DNA from: Vespula vulgaris
Taxonomy: Eukaryota; Arthropoda; Insecta; Hymenoptera; Vespidae
Reading direction: 5' to 3'
Length of the DNA stretch: 64,000 nucleotides
NCBI RefSeq assembly: GCF_905475345.1
Contig: NC_066606.1
Location: 1,776,001 to 1,840,000, forward strand
In this document: positions 1 to 12,440 of the stretch, piece by piece
Layout: every line of letters begins with the position of its first letter
How positions within the stretch are numbered: the stretch's first letter is position 1
Position numbers and translations under genes: made by a program
Notes under the pieces: generated by a model
What the model was told of the DNA's origin: nothing
Databases searched by the model: none
The model's input: the letters and a program-made list of their open reading frames with translations, nothing else

Positions 1-1190
1 TTCCGAGAAGCGAATGTCATAAGATTGAATCAGATTCTTTACTTATGTTTTTTCTAATCAGTTCCTACTAATCCCTACGTATACGTCTATAATTACGATC
101 CGTAGTTTAATTGATTTGCTGTTCTCTACGCACGTCGTCTTTTTTCGTTTTCTAATATCGTCAAAAAGCGACCAACGTGTTTCAAAGTCTCGTAGCGCGT
201 GATTTGTCTAAGATAATGATTAAAACGTAATGGATAAACATAATTTGACGTCAATGAAAATTATAGAAATCCATTCGGATAAAATACGTGTAAGGTACGT
301 GTATAATTCCATTGTTCGTTAAAAGGATAACGAACGTGCATAGAAATTTTCCTCTTCGCAAAAAGTCGAAAAAAGAATTTGATTAAAATAAATAGTTTAT
401 TTATTCTCCCGTGCAAAAAAAGTTGGTTCAACTTTTGTACAAGAGGCTCGTAGAAAGAAAACGTTGGGAAGAAAAAGAAAGAAAGAAATAACGTCATTGT
501 CGTTTGTTATCTAGTTAAGACGCTTAGAACGAGCAAACGACGTACGAACGTTTCGTTAATTTTAACGAAATACTGTGAAGAATTAACCCGTATGAATTCA
601 GCAGTACGCTTCGTCTGTAACCATCGTCGTTGTATTACTTTAACTAGAAACATAACAAAGCAGTGCTGAGAGCGTGGATAGCAAGGTGAGCATCACGGTA
701 AAATCAAAACAGCGTATTCCAATGTGAGTGTTTATAGAAGAGCGACAAGGAGAACTGCGAGAAAGATGACATATTGTTGGCTTTGCTAACTTGACAATTC
801 TCCTCTCTATTCCTCCTTCTCATACTACAGCACTTTCGCTATAATCCCCACTTTCGTCCATGCTTTTAAATAACCATGAGATGACTCTTAATCATCCAAG
901 TGTTTTTTTTTTTAAAGAATAAATATACTTTACAATTTCTCAGACCGATGAATGTATTACTTTTTTTTTACACCTTTATTATTTAAAATTATTCAGTTAT
1001 TTTCGTTTAATTATTTTTGAAACGAGTCGATAAACAAGTTTTTAATAAAATGTAATTATTGTCACATATATAGATTATCTTATAAAATTATTAGAACATG
1101 TTTCTTTTTATGTCTAATATGTTTTTATCGATCTTGCCCGGTTTACTTTTTTTGCAAATTTACAATATGATCGACCTAGATAAAACTTTG
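1..1190. other. AT-rich non-coding stretch, no gene seen
   Basis: No frame with recognisable protein features is present. The part from about 590 to 870 is slightly richer in G and C and free of microsatellites, and holds a donor-like GGTGAGC at about 686, but no matching acceptor or coding frame supports an exon. The rest is A/T-rich sequence with short homopolymers. Confidence 0.6.
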
Positions 1191-1192
1191 AG

Positions 1193-2735
1193 AACCCCTG
1201 CTTCACAGCATGGTTTCGAAATGTCGCCCCATAGAGAGTGCGCCCTTTAGTTTACGCTTAGCAACCCTTATGGTAAATACGGTCCAGAGAAGGGTCGTCC
1301 AAAGAAACAGCTGCAACTTACAGCTGCAGCTAGTTCATCCTATCTTCTAAGAAAACAAAAAAACGAATTCATTTCGATTTATCCCCTCTTTTGAATTATC
1401 ATGGGGATTGGGATATGGTAGGGTTCGATATACTACCATATGTCGAACCTCACGGATATTATAACAAAAAGAAAAGAAAAAAAAAAATACGAACAATGGA
1501 AACATTTGAATCCCTTGAGATTTTTGTTGCTTTTAGATCTTCAACTCGATCGTAATCGGTAAAGATATTTAATATGGGGCTAGTTGTAAAAAAGAAATAA
1601 AAAAAATAATAATAATCATAGCTTTTCATATTATAAAATATTTTTGAAAAAACCAGATGCGAGCACGTACAATGGTCTTAAAAAATATTCGAACATTACA
1701 ATGTGAATACTTTCATGTTATTTCGATCTTTTATAGAGCAATCGCTCTGCTTATTAGTTTCTTTTTTCTAACGATAAGTTATTTGTTGTCGTCGATAAAG
1801 ATATGTTAATTTGTTCGAAAAATTTGAGGTACATCATGTAATGTAAAAATTATTAACACGAGTAATGCCGTATTTTTTGTTTATAAAAAATATTCGGACA
1901 CTGTTAGTTTTTATTACATGTTCGATATAATTTATTACGATAAAATAATTTTAATGCTTCGCGACTAAATCATTCCGTTTTACAACACGTTTTAATCAGT
2001 TTGGCATATCGTTTCTTCTTTTTTCTTTTTATAATATTTTACAGTTATACAGGTCCATTCATTCTCGTATATTTGTTTTAATTTATCTACTGAAGAAATT
2101 GGGATTTACTAAATTTTTGTATCTAATTCATACCATAAATTCTCGGTAAGATTAAAGTCCAGCCATTGTGATGGGGGTATGAAGAATTTATGAACCTTTT
2201 AGTATAATAAGAAATCTTGCGAAATACGTGCCTAGTGCTTGAGGCTGTTGTTCTGAGATAACACTTCAAAATAAAACTATAAATTATCTTTTAAACGTGT
2301 CCAAGTAAAGAGTTTTATTCACTATATATCGGAAATATTCATATATCGATAAATATTATCCAAAATTAGTTTTCTCTACGTATATCTACATGCGAAATAA
2401 ATAATCTGATGTTACCAATAAATAAGATTAATTCTGTAAAAATTATCGTCTCTGTTGTATTTCGCAAATATTCCTTTTTACTCTTACATTTGCGCGATTT
2501 CTTTAAATCTCGAAGAAAACAAGAACAGACATTGTACATATTCATGGTGTAAATATTCTCTGGTTTCTTGTCTGTCTATTTCTCGCATTATTTACTGGTG
2601 AAAATAAATAAGAAAATGATACTATAGATAAATTCAAACATTCTATACCTTGTCCTCTTGAGAGTCAGGACTGCTATATCTGTACATATCCGAATAAATA
2701 CGTTATATTTGTATTGTTATGCATAATATACATGA
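1193..2735. repeat. Diverged dispersed repeat R1, copy A
   Basis: Two blocks, about 1193-1580 and about 2500-2730, align by eye in the same order and orientation with 22490-22890 and 23330-23545. Shared stretches include the CCATAGAGAG-type start, CAGCTGCA(A/G)CTTACAG, AAATACGAACAATRG, TTTCTCGCATTATTTACT and TACATAT(C/T)C(G/A)AATAAA. The middle differs in length (about 920 versus 440 bp), so one copy has gained or lost sequence. No reverse transcriptase or transposase frame is visible. It could be a worn non-autonomous transposon or an old segmental duplication. Homology is well supported; the class is unknown. Confidence 0.7.
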
Positions 2736-3388
2736 TTGAGAGAAAAAAAAAGGAGACAAAAAAAAAGGAATAGATTTCTTTCGAAATAATTTCGTTTTAT
2801 TTTCACGAATGATCCTTCAATATATTATTAATTCTTAATAAATTGATCAATATGTTCATTGATTAACATTTTATTCTGGAAATAACAATAGTATGTTCTT
2901 ACAATGATAAAGTATTGCAACTCTAGGAATATGAGATCACCTTAGGTTTAAATACGATTATACACTTATCGATAGCTTGATTATCTCATTGAGTTATTAT
3001 TATCAGTTAACATTTCCACTATGAGGATATTTCTAGGACGAAATTTGCGACGAAATTTCCGTAAAATAGTAGCAACAAATTATGAATACTACTACGCTAG
3101 ATTTTATTTTTTTATTTGTACCATTTTAACGCAGCTCCTCGGGAAATTTAATTTATTTAACAGCGTAAAAAAAAAAAAGTAACGAGATACATGACTAATA
3201 TTAATAACAATAATTGATATCTACATATCATAAATATGAATATAAATAAAAATATTATATTTTTTATTAATAATTTCATTATTCTATTTGCTAACGAATT
3301 ATAATAATTATTATTATAACCATTATAATCATTATTATTATTATCGTAAGAACCTTGTATTTTATATAATTCTATAGATTCTATCGCA
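2736..3388. other. AT-rich spacer, nothing seen
   Basis: A/T-rich sequence with short A and T runs and ATT-rich patches near 3190-3345. No splice-flanked coding segment, RNA gene or transposon end was recognised. Confidence 0.6.
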
Positions 3389-3456
3389 TACACACACACA
3401 CATACACACACACCATACATACATACATGCATACATACATACATACATATATATAT
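3389..3456. repeat. Compound (CA)n/(CATA)n microsatellite
   Basis: Runs of ACACAC interrupted by T pass into CATACATA and then TATATA. It lies directly upstream of repeat R2 copy 1. Confidence 0.95.
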
Positions 3457-3465
3457 AAGATTACC

Positions 3466-3750
3466 CCCAACCCGACTGCCATAAGTCCTAAGTCCCACTA
3501 CAATGACTAAGTCCCTCCTTCTGCTTCGAAACTTACAATTGGTCAGAATCCTTCCCCTACTTTTCGAACCATCCTGTTATAAAGAAGGATCACCGAAGCA
3601 CAATTCGACTATAAAAACTGCTCTCGACGCTTCAGAATCATTTTCCGATCGTGCAACATCTCTACGACATCTCATAGCTAGTGAGAAACGAACAGAAATC
3701 GTTTGATCTATTCAACGAAGAGAAGACTTAAATACGAGAAAGATCCTTTG
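3466..3750 (+). repeat. Dispersed repeat R2, copy 1
   Basis: It carries the family signature AAGTCCTAAGTCCCACTAC, then TTACAATTGGTCAGAATC about 50 bases on, then a C-rich run (CCTTCCCCTAC). Looser similarity to copy 3 continues through the AAATCGTTT motif near 3700. A 67-codon open frame crosses it, but the other copies do not keep that frame, so it is not called a gene. The order (microsatellite, signature, pyrimidine block) recurs at 11.86 and 14.45 kb, which suggests one mobile or duplicated unit of unknown class. Confidence 0.65.
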
Positions 3751-5688
3751 TTGAAATTTGGACTGAAACTCAACAGCAACTCAGCAGCAAACTCTAAACG
3801 AGACTACTCATCGAAACCAAGTCGACCTTTGGTGAGTCGTAATAAATCGAACACGATAAACACGTTTACGATATCACGTAAAAATTTAGTAATTTTCATT
3901 TTGTGCTATGATCAGATCGATACAATTGGAATTTATCAGAAAAAAAAAGAATTGTCAACCCAATTAAACGTCCTTCGCGTAATGTATTAGATATCTCTAG
4001 AGAAAAACAATATTATTCGTTAAAAGATCTAACAAAACGTAAAATGTTGAATGTTCCGACGTATCAAATATACACGTTATCGTTTGGTCCTTTATACGAT
4101 GAAAACAAGCTCGTTCTCTAGATTATTTCCTTTTTGAGCCGCTTCATTCTTAAATTTAAATATCGTTTAAACATAAACTTTGATAACATAGATATGGATT
4201 TTGATGATGATGGTGATGATAATTTGACATATGAAATAAAATTCGAGCATACGTATACGTAATTAAATCAAATCAGTTTTTACGAAATAAGAGTTACTAT
4301 GGATTTACGTTAACGTTCGAAAAATTATTAATTACGCAAAAGGAATGAATACATCGTAAATTGAGATGGATTTGATAAAACGTTTAGAAGACATTGCTCT
4401 GAATAATTTTTTAACCGAACTAGCAAACACTGTTAATTAGAAAGTCAAAATAAATTTTCTTCGGAAATACTTATAGAACGCTGTAAACACGTCTAGATTA
4501 TAATTTCGTAGGAATTGAAACGTTGAAAAATAGAAAGTTTATCGAAAGTTGTACGACTCGAGGACATGACTTTGTTCAATGTCATAGAATACAAAATCCA
4601 ACATCATATACAAATTAACAATTACTTATCCACGAACAAGAAAATTCTTAAGTTTTTTAATCGAGCGCACGATCGACGAATTTTGAGTTTCAAAAAAAAA
4701 AAAAAAGAATTCTCCGATAACCGTCGTAAAATTTACAGTATAAATCGATATTGTCGCGCAAAAAAAGAAAAATCGCAAAAGCCGTAAACAAAATTTGAAT
4801 TTGAATTTGAATTTCTTGATAAAGTAGAAAACAAGTTTTCTTCGATGATCTAAATGCCAACAAGGTTGCCCGACCGAACGAATTGTGAAAATATTTTCTG
4901 ATATTGCTAGAGTTCATAACAGATTAAACAAAAACGATGCCACTAATAACATCTATACCTACCAAACAATTTTGAACCGATGAAGCAAAGTTATTAATAG
5001 AGCAACTATATCTTGTTAAACTTGAGATCGTATTATCAAACGCGATTGTCTCGATTCTGATAAAATAATAGGATTAACGTGTATAACAGCAATAACAATT
5101 AAATCATTTATAGAGATCACGATTTTTATTAACAAGGACGATCACGTTTTTCACACTGTTCAAAATTACAAAAAAAAAATTATCGATAAAAAAAAGACAG
5201 TATCTCAATATTTTTTTTTTTAATATTTCAGTATTTTATTAAAAAATATTTTTTATTTAGAACGCTAGAATATTGTTTTAAACGATATCGTTTAAATGTT
5301 AGTAACAATATAACAGTATCATTCATTTGTGATCTCTCAAAGGGAACGCAGTATAATCATCGCATAAAAAAAATTTTTTTTTACGAACGAAGGAATAGAT
5401 AACAGCACTCATAATTCAATTGATATCATACAGGTCGAAAAAAAATTCACGATCAGTACTTATAATAGATAGAGGAGAAAATTAGATATTATTACGTTAC
5501 ATGTTATAAAACGTGCATAACTACTAATCGACGTTTTAAAAAATTTTAATAGATTTCACATCTAAAGTATATTCAACGTAACAATAATTATATCGCATCA
5601 TATCAAATTTTCGATGAAATAAATTTCATGTTCATATTTTATATTTATATCTATTCATATCGTGTGAAATTTCCAATGAAATAAAAAG
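3751..5688. other. AT-rich spacer, nothing seen
   Basis: Non-coding A/T-rich DNA with short poly-A and poly-T tracts (about 4690, 5169, 5210 and 5370). No supported gene, RNA or repeat family was recognised. Confidence 0.6.
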
Positions 5689-5689
5689 G

Positions 5690-7345
5690 GATTATAGACA
5701 GGGCATCTTCAATATAGGAATTCCAAAAATGACTAGAAACAAATCCTTCAAAACATTGTCTAAAGAATAGGAAAATATTTAATAAACTTAATATATTATA
5801 AGAAATAGATAAAAGAAAAATTTGAAAAGAATCTAGTATTTCTGCATTGATAAAAATATTATAAAAAGTAGGAATAATTCATTGGCCGAGATCTAACCAA
5901 TTGTTTATAAGGGAAAACGTAAAGTTGATTTACATGATTTAAAAAATAGGAATATATTAATCTCTCGATAATTAATTATAAATAAATTAATAACTTTTCG
6001 GATAATTAATTTAAAGAGCAGGAATTTGTTTATAGGGACAAGCGTAACCTTAGGTAATTTAAAGGACAGAGATATACGAGGAAGAAGAAATAATAAAAAT
6101 ACAAACCGCAGGCATCATCAAGCGAAAGAAGAAAAAAAAAAATCGATTCAATAGATTTCACATCTGAAAGATTCTAACATAATAAATCTATCGTATCAGA
6201 TCTAACGACGAATTGCTTATAGATAAAAGAATTTCCACAGAAAAGTCTTAGTGCGAAAGATATTAAAGAACTTAATATGTAATAGAAAATGTTGAAAAAA
6301 ATTTGATAGTAATGAATATCTCTGTTTGGACTTACAAAAAAAAAAAAGTAGAGATAATTCATAGGCCAAAGGGTAACAAATTGTTTATGGGGAAAAAGTG
6401 TAATTTCAATATTTATAGAAAAATATCAAAAAAAGTTTTGGAGAATAGGAGAATATTTAGTAAACTTGACGGATTATAAAAAATAGTAGGGGAAAAAAAA
6501 ACTTCGAAGTGAAAATTTTTGTATGAATAGTGGTTATAAAATGTAGAAATATTTCTTCATTAATCAAGATCTAATTACGAATTGCTTATAAACGTATGGA
6601 GTACATTCCCGGATAGACAAAGAGTAAAATATATTAGAGAACTTAACGTGTAATAGAACATTTTGAAAAAAAAATTCGATAGTAATAAATATCCTTATCT
6701 GGACTTCAAAAAAAGATGTAGAAATACTTTATAGGTCAAAGGGTAACGAATTGTTTATAGGGAAAAAGTGTAATTTCAATATTTATAGAAGAATATCAGC
6801 AAATGTTCGGAGAATAGGAGAATATTTAGTAAACTTGACGGATTATAAAAAAAATAATAGGGAAAAAAAAAACTTGGAACAAGTGAAAATTTTTGTATGA
6901 ATAGTGGTTATAAAATGTAGAAATATTTCTTCATTAATCAAGATCTAATTACGAATTGCTTATAAATGTATGGAGTACATTCCCGGATAGACAAAGAGTA
7001 AAATATATTAGAGAACTTAACGTGTAATAGAACATTTTGAAAAAAAAATTCTAAGATAGTAATGAATATCTTTATTTGGACTTTAAAAAAAAAAAAGAAA
7101 GTAGAAACACTTTATAGATGGAAGGGTAAGGAATTCTTTATAGAGAAAAGTTGAAATCTCAAATAATTTCAACAATAGAAAAATATCATGCGATTTAAGA
7201 GATAATAAAAAATAAAAATAAATAGACTTTACGAAGGAATCGAAGAAAGAAGGGTATTTCACTATATAGCGATATTTAAAAAAAAAAAAAAAAGATATAG
7301 AGATACTGGATAGATTAAAATCTAAGAGATTTCTTATCGAAGAGA
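5690..7345. repeat. Diverged tandem array, period about 370 bp
   Basis: Anchor motifs recur at near-constant spacing. CTAA(C/T)(G/T)ACGAATTGCTTATA occurs at 6202, 6571 and 6945 (369 and 374 apart). GAATATTTAGTAAACTTGAC occurs at 6451 and 6820 (369 apart). Blocks ending in TAATAGAA(A/C)AT followed by an A-run recur near 6280, 6650 and 7026. The two central units are the most alike; the outer units, from about 5690 and up to about 7345, are more worn. It is non-coding and behaves like a small satellite-type array. Boundaries are approximate. Confidence 0.8.
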
Positions 7346-8600
7346 GCGAAACTTAACATAACTTAAAAAATATATGGTTCATTGGATATTGATAAGTTTC
7401 AATCTATCCAGAACAACGATAACTTTATAAAATGTATTACTTTGTATTGTTCCTTTTCAATATCCTATATCAAATATCTATCGTTATCAAGTATCCTCAC
7501 GGTTTTATACAGCCCTTTATATTTCGGCTCGAATTTCTTAGTTCAATCAAAACTAACACACTTTTTCGATATAACTTCGGTTTTCGATCCTCATCGTAAT
7601 AAATAAATAAGGTTTTTATCCTATTCTTTTTTTTTTTTGTTTTTATGTACTGGACTAACGAAAAAACATAGAACAAACATTTGGGAAAGAAAAACGACTT
7701 GTGAAATTATGAAAGAAAATGATCTCTAATGTTCCATGATCGAAGCAATTTGTAAACGCGAAATAAATTACCAATATACATAAAGATATATGTAATTGAA
7801 AGCATCGACGATCTTTTGAAACTTGTGAATAATACTCTATCCGTTCAATTGAAATTTTACTTACTAGTAAATAGAATTTATACAATATTATTCCTGGATT
7901 CGTTGCATTAAAAAAAAAAAAAAAAAAAAGGAAAAGGAAGAAAAATAATATATAAGATTACAGCACATCTTAGAGAATTTAGGAATTAGAATCTAGGGGT
8001 TCCTGAAGATTTACGTCACGAGATAAGTTATCGAAATATATACGAATTTATATCGCTGTTCGATACGGATTAAGGGAATTTAACTGTATTACAAAATATC
8101 AAAAGGGTAATACAAATTTGATAATCAAGGGATCAAATTTCGTTAGAAAGTAAGTTATCGAAATATACAAATGAAGGCTTCAAAATCTTATTATGTAACT
8201 CCATCAGATAAATAGACAAAATTTTTACGTGTATATCTATGAAAAAAAGTAATTTTAAATAAATCTATAATTGACTCAGAAATTATATAGCAACAATCAT
8301 TATTATAGCAACTGTTCCATGATTGATTAAAGTAATTTGTAAATATTACCTGTAACGAGCAAACGCTACTTCAATTTTCTTAAGAAAGTTGATCTAACAA
8401 TACGTTCTAAACGTTTAGAGATAGATGAAATACTTTAACGAAATTAGCCGATAAATTGGAAAAATTCTAAATGTAAGAACGCAGAGGTAGAGATATCGCA
8501 ATCGTAAATGGACAATTAAAAAGGTTCTATTTTAGAAATCGAATTGTAAATAGCAACTAGTTTACAATTTAAAGTGCATTACGATTGGTATATGAACTCA
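7346..8600. other. AT-rich spacer, nothing seen
   Basis: A/T-rich DNA with a 28-base A/G run near 7911. Two chance open frames of about 75 codons have no domain or splice support. Confidence 0.6.
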
Positions 8601-10700
8601 TCAGAAATTCAATGTGGAGTATGGTGTAACAATGGGGACACGGTACGAGAGGTTATCTATTCCTTCTTTAGTTAGTTTTGTAATGGGACAATGATACCGT
8701 TCGTATATACTGCGATATAGTCTACCGCAGATTGCCTAAAACTACATTAACTTAGTCGTTGAAACACGACAGGCGCATTACAAAGTCCAAATGATATTCT
8801 AGCGAACTGATAAAGTCCGTCGTATGTGCTAAACGACGATGATATACTTAGAAACTTTAGTTATCGGTGATAGCTGATAGTTAGACCGGTTAGTTAGATC
8901 AATACGTTATAATACTTAATACGTCGCAGTGCGTTCGATCGATGCTATATTCTCGATACGGAATACCATTATTATTTAACTATTTTACCGATGCGCCACT
9001 CGGTAATCTAGGCACATACGTACGTCGTACGTCATTATCTCGAAACTGGTAGTTATCACCGAACAGGAAAATGGAAAATCATTCCCATCGATGACGTTGC
9101 TTTCTATCTAGTTGCCGTATTATTTCCTGTTGATGTCGTTCGTGATGCTGGATAATCGATACGGTTGATAATGTACGGTTGTCGAATCCCATCGGTGTTC
9201 TATCCATCTCGGTTTCTATCGGTACAACATATCCCATTTGTTCAAAAGATTCGACAATTAAATCTCTACGTGTGTTTATCTCAAATTACTTACGATTGAA
9301 AAGTCCGAACGATCGAAAATATTTTTGAGTACAACGAAAACCTCCGTTCACGTCTCTTTTCGTATTTCTCTTCTTGGTTATCATCGTCGGCTCTTCGTCC
9401 ATTACGTTAGATCTACGCCAGTAATATTTGATACAGTTCTACGATCTATACAACACGTCGTCCATTGTTACTAAATATCTAGGGATTAATTGTCGTCATT
9501 GATGATTAACATCAATCCGCGCCTAGATTATCTCATTAATAATTCATTTTATCGACTCGCGATTACAATATGCTCCTGTTAATCTCCCGTAAGGATGCCC
9601 TACGATCAAAGGGATGACTCGATACGTTATCGTCGCAACTACCTTGTCGATCTTCGATTCTCCCTTGATACCATCAATAAGAGAAATTTACAATTAATCT
9701 TCCAACGAATATAACGCAGATAACCGTCTCATCGTAGCCTGTTGATTTTTCCAAGCTAAACGCGTCGATCCTATTTCATCGTCGTTATTCTACCTTAGCG
9801 TTTACGCATAAGCTTCCTAGATCAATCATAATCTTGATCCGATACAGTTTGACTTGCTCGCATAAATCTACTATACGGAGTTATTATCCTCGATATTCTC
9901 CTTCTCCAATAATTTATAGCACATTACGATCTAATAATTTAAAACACGTTACTTTATAATTTCCTACACTTTACCAATTTCTTTATTCGCTCGAATCGCG
10001 TAACTGTCCTAACTAGCTCTGCTTTTAATCGATTAATTTATCATTAATGCGCCAATTAATTTACGATTGATTAATTTGTTATTAATGTGCCATCGCTAGA
10101 GTGCTTAACGATTAACACTTCTTTTTGTAACTCGGATAGCAAACGATCTACGTTAGTAAGGTTTTTGTATACCTTGAAAGATGTCTCGAATAATCTCGCG
10201 GAATTGTGTTTCTTAGTCCCACAACTAATCCATTCGACTTGTTTCCTTATCTAAGCATGTTTGCTTTTGTGCATTTGCTCAGTTTACCTTGGTAAATACT
10301 CCGTGTCGCGTTCTATCTCGAATTTCTATTGTATTCTCGTCAAACTAATCGTTGGCCAGAGGAAAGACAATCGCACCATCGTTTTCTTACCACTCCTAAA
10401 TTCGCTAATTCATAATCCTTCTAAATCGTCTAACGATACAAAATCGTCTAATCGTGGCTGCATATCGAATCGCAATTGATCTATCTTTTTTCCTTTTCTT
10501 TTCTTTTCTTTTTTTTAATCGATCTCGAACGTCCAATTATTCGAATCAATCAGATTATATTAATTAATATCAATAAGCTAATATTTCGTTTAATCATTAT
10601 ATCTTACGTTTCTACGTTATTCGCGTAATATTCCTATACGTAATATATAGAGAATACGCAATACTTAGAAAACATACGTACATCGCGTTAGTCATATATA
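8601..10700. other. Microsatellite-poor, more complex non-coding stretch
   Basis: This 2 kb has noticeably fewer homopolymers and almost no simple repeats compared with its flanks, and many CG-containing words (ACGT, TCGAT, CGATA). No conserved frame, tRNA or transposon end is visible. It may be unique intronic or regulatory sequence or part of a long non-coding RNA; nothing in the sequence decides this. Confidence 0.4.
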
Positions 10701-11027
10701 TTTATTATCTTTCTTGCTCACCTTCCTTCGACTCCAACGAACTCCACTGTTTTGTGTCTCTCGATATTTCGTCGTCTATCCTTTGTCCTTATTATCGTCA
10801 ATAAGAATACCGCCGTATTTAACAATGTTCTCTAACCGTTTGACAACATTATCCTTCGCAGAAATGTTGTTTGTGTTTTCTTTCGGGTCGCTTCGTTTAC
10901 TTCTCTTTGTCCTTGGTGTTCCCAAGAATTCCTGGAAGATTCTTCGTCACACTCCTCGATTCCTCGTAAGAATATTTTTCGATTACGTTCGAAAAATTCT
11001 TCTTTTATACCGATCAATTAAAAATAC

Positions 11028-11056
11028 CGACTATGGTAATTCGACTACCATAGTCG
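11028..11056. other. Perfect 11-bp hairpin
   Basis: CGACTATGGTA and its exact reverse complement TACCATAGTCG are separated by a 7-base loop (ATTCGAC). It is the longest perfect short hairpin noticed in non-simple sequence of this window. The arms are too short for a typical insect microRNA precursor; it may be a recent inverted duplication. Confidence 0.85.
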
Positions 11057-11333
11057 TGATCATGCCGTTCCAAAGCACGTCTTGTAATCTATATACGTAT
11101 ATTTACATACAACACATATACATATATATATATATATTTATATTATATACAATAAGCTTCGCAAAATTTTCATCAATGTTTCAAAATCGCATATCTCGAG
11201 TTTCTTCAAATTTTCATACGTACCTATAACGCCAAAGAGAATATCTTCTTTCGTTGGATACCTTTTTCTCGTTTCGATATTTCGGATCTTATAATTCGTT
11301 AAATCTTTATAAGAAAATTTATTATACTTGCAA

Positions 11334-11440
11334 TATAATAAGAATATATATATATAATAATATATATAATAATATAATATATAATAAGAATATATAATAA
11401 TATAATAAATTTATCAAGAAATATATATATATATATAACG
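11334..11440. repeat. AT-only degenerate tandem repeat
   Basis: AATATATATAATA-type words repeat for about 100 bases with almost no C and few G, ending in an (AT)n run near 11422-11439. Confidence 0.9.
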
Positions 11441-11865
11441 TTATGAAAGATCAAAGACGTTTACTTCGTGACTGCCTGAACACGACTGATTTCAATTCTA
11501 CGGATGAGTCATATATTACATTCGAGTGTCGCTAGTCTCGCGTTCTTTGTTGTGCCTGCTTAATACGATTGTATACACATAGCTATTAGAAAAACGTGAA
11601 GGACGTAAATAAATTGAAAAAGAGCCAACGTCTTTTCTTTGTACAGAGGGGAGAAATGTTATGTTACGTTCTATCATCCTATAATAATAATAGCAATAAT
11701 AATTATTAATATTATACGATAAATAATACGATGTATTATTATCATTATTATCATTATTATTATTATTATTTTCATCGCAGTGTCGATGTATTATTTTAAT
11801 GTAACGAGATTATATGCTGTATATGATCGTACATCGATCACACATACACACACGCAAAAGAACAC

Positions 11866-12040
11866 ACATTACCCCACCCCAATCTGTTCTAAGTCCTACT
11901 TTAGCTTCCGTAATGAGATCTACAATTGGTCAGAATCTTTCCCCCTCTCCTCCATCCCACCACCACCACCACTCTCCCCCACTCATTTTTTAGAATCGAG
12001 CTCTTTTAAAAGAACATTACACAGTAAATAATTTCAAAAT
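11866..12040 (+). repeat. Dispersed repeat R2, copy 2
   Basis: TCTAAGTCCTACTTTAGC, then CTACAATTGGTCAGAATC, then a pyrimidine block (TTTCCCCCTCTCC), in the same order and strand as at 3.5 and 14.5 kb. An (ATT)n and (AC)n stretch precedes it. A (CCA)n patch at about 11968 is specific to this copy. It supports no coding frame in common with the other copies. Confidence 0.6.
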
Positions 12041-12405
12041 CCATTCTTTCCGGCACATAAAAATTGTCTTCCAATCGTCCAACACAACATCGTAAGTAAA
12101 ATATTTTAATAAATGTAATAAATGATAATAGAATAATTTCGTAAATAAGTCGTTTCTCTTCGGGCTTCGAAAATAGGCTCGATATTCGTTATTGTCGATA
12201 ATACATATTCGAACGGAAATTTCTGGTTTTTTTGCTCGGTGTAAAGTTTCAAGGATGTTTCAAAGGAGAGCTTGGTTTTATTACATAGGAATTTATTGTT
12301 TAGAAATCTATTTTTAGATAATTCTATTAGGAATATTCCTATTTAGGAACTTATTTTTAGAACTTGTTTTTGCTTCATTTTTAATATCTTCTTTGTTTTC
12401 TTTTT

Positions 12406-12440
<35 letters not shown>

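Noticed and set aside
10714..11229. 171-residue plus-strand frame, the longest on that strand in the left half
   Set aside because: Its second half is translation of AT repeats (YIYIYIYIF), the first half has no domain, and it spans the 11028 hairpin.
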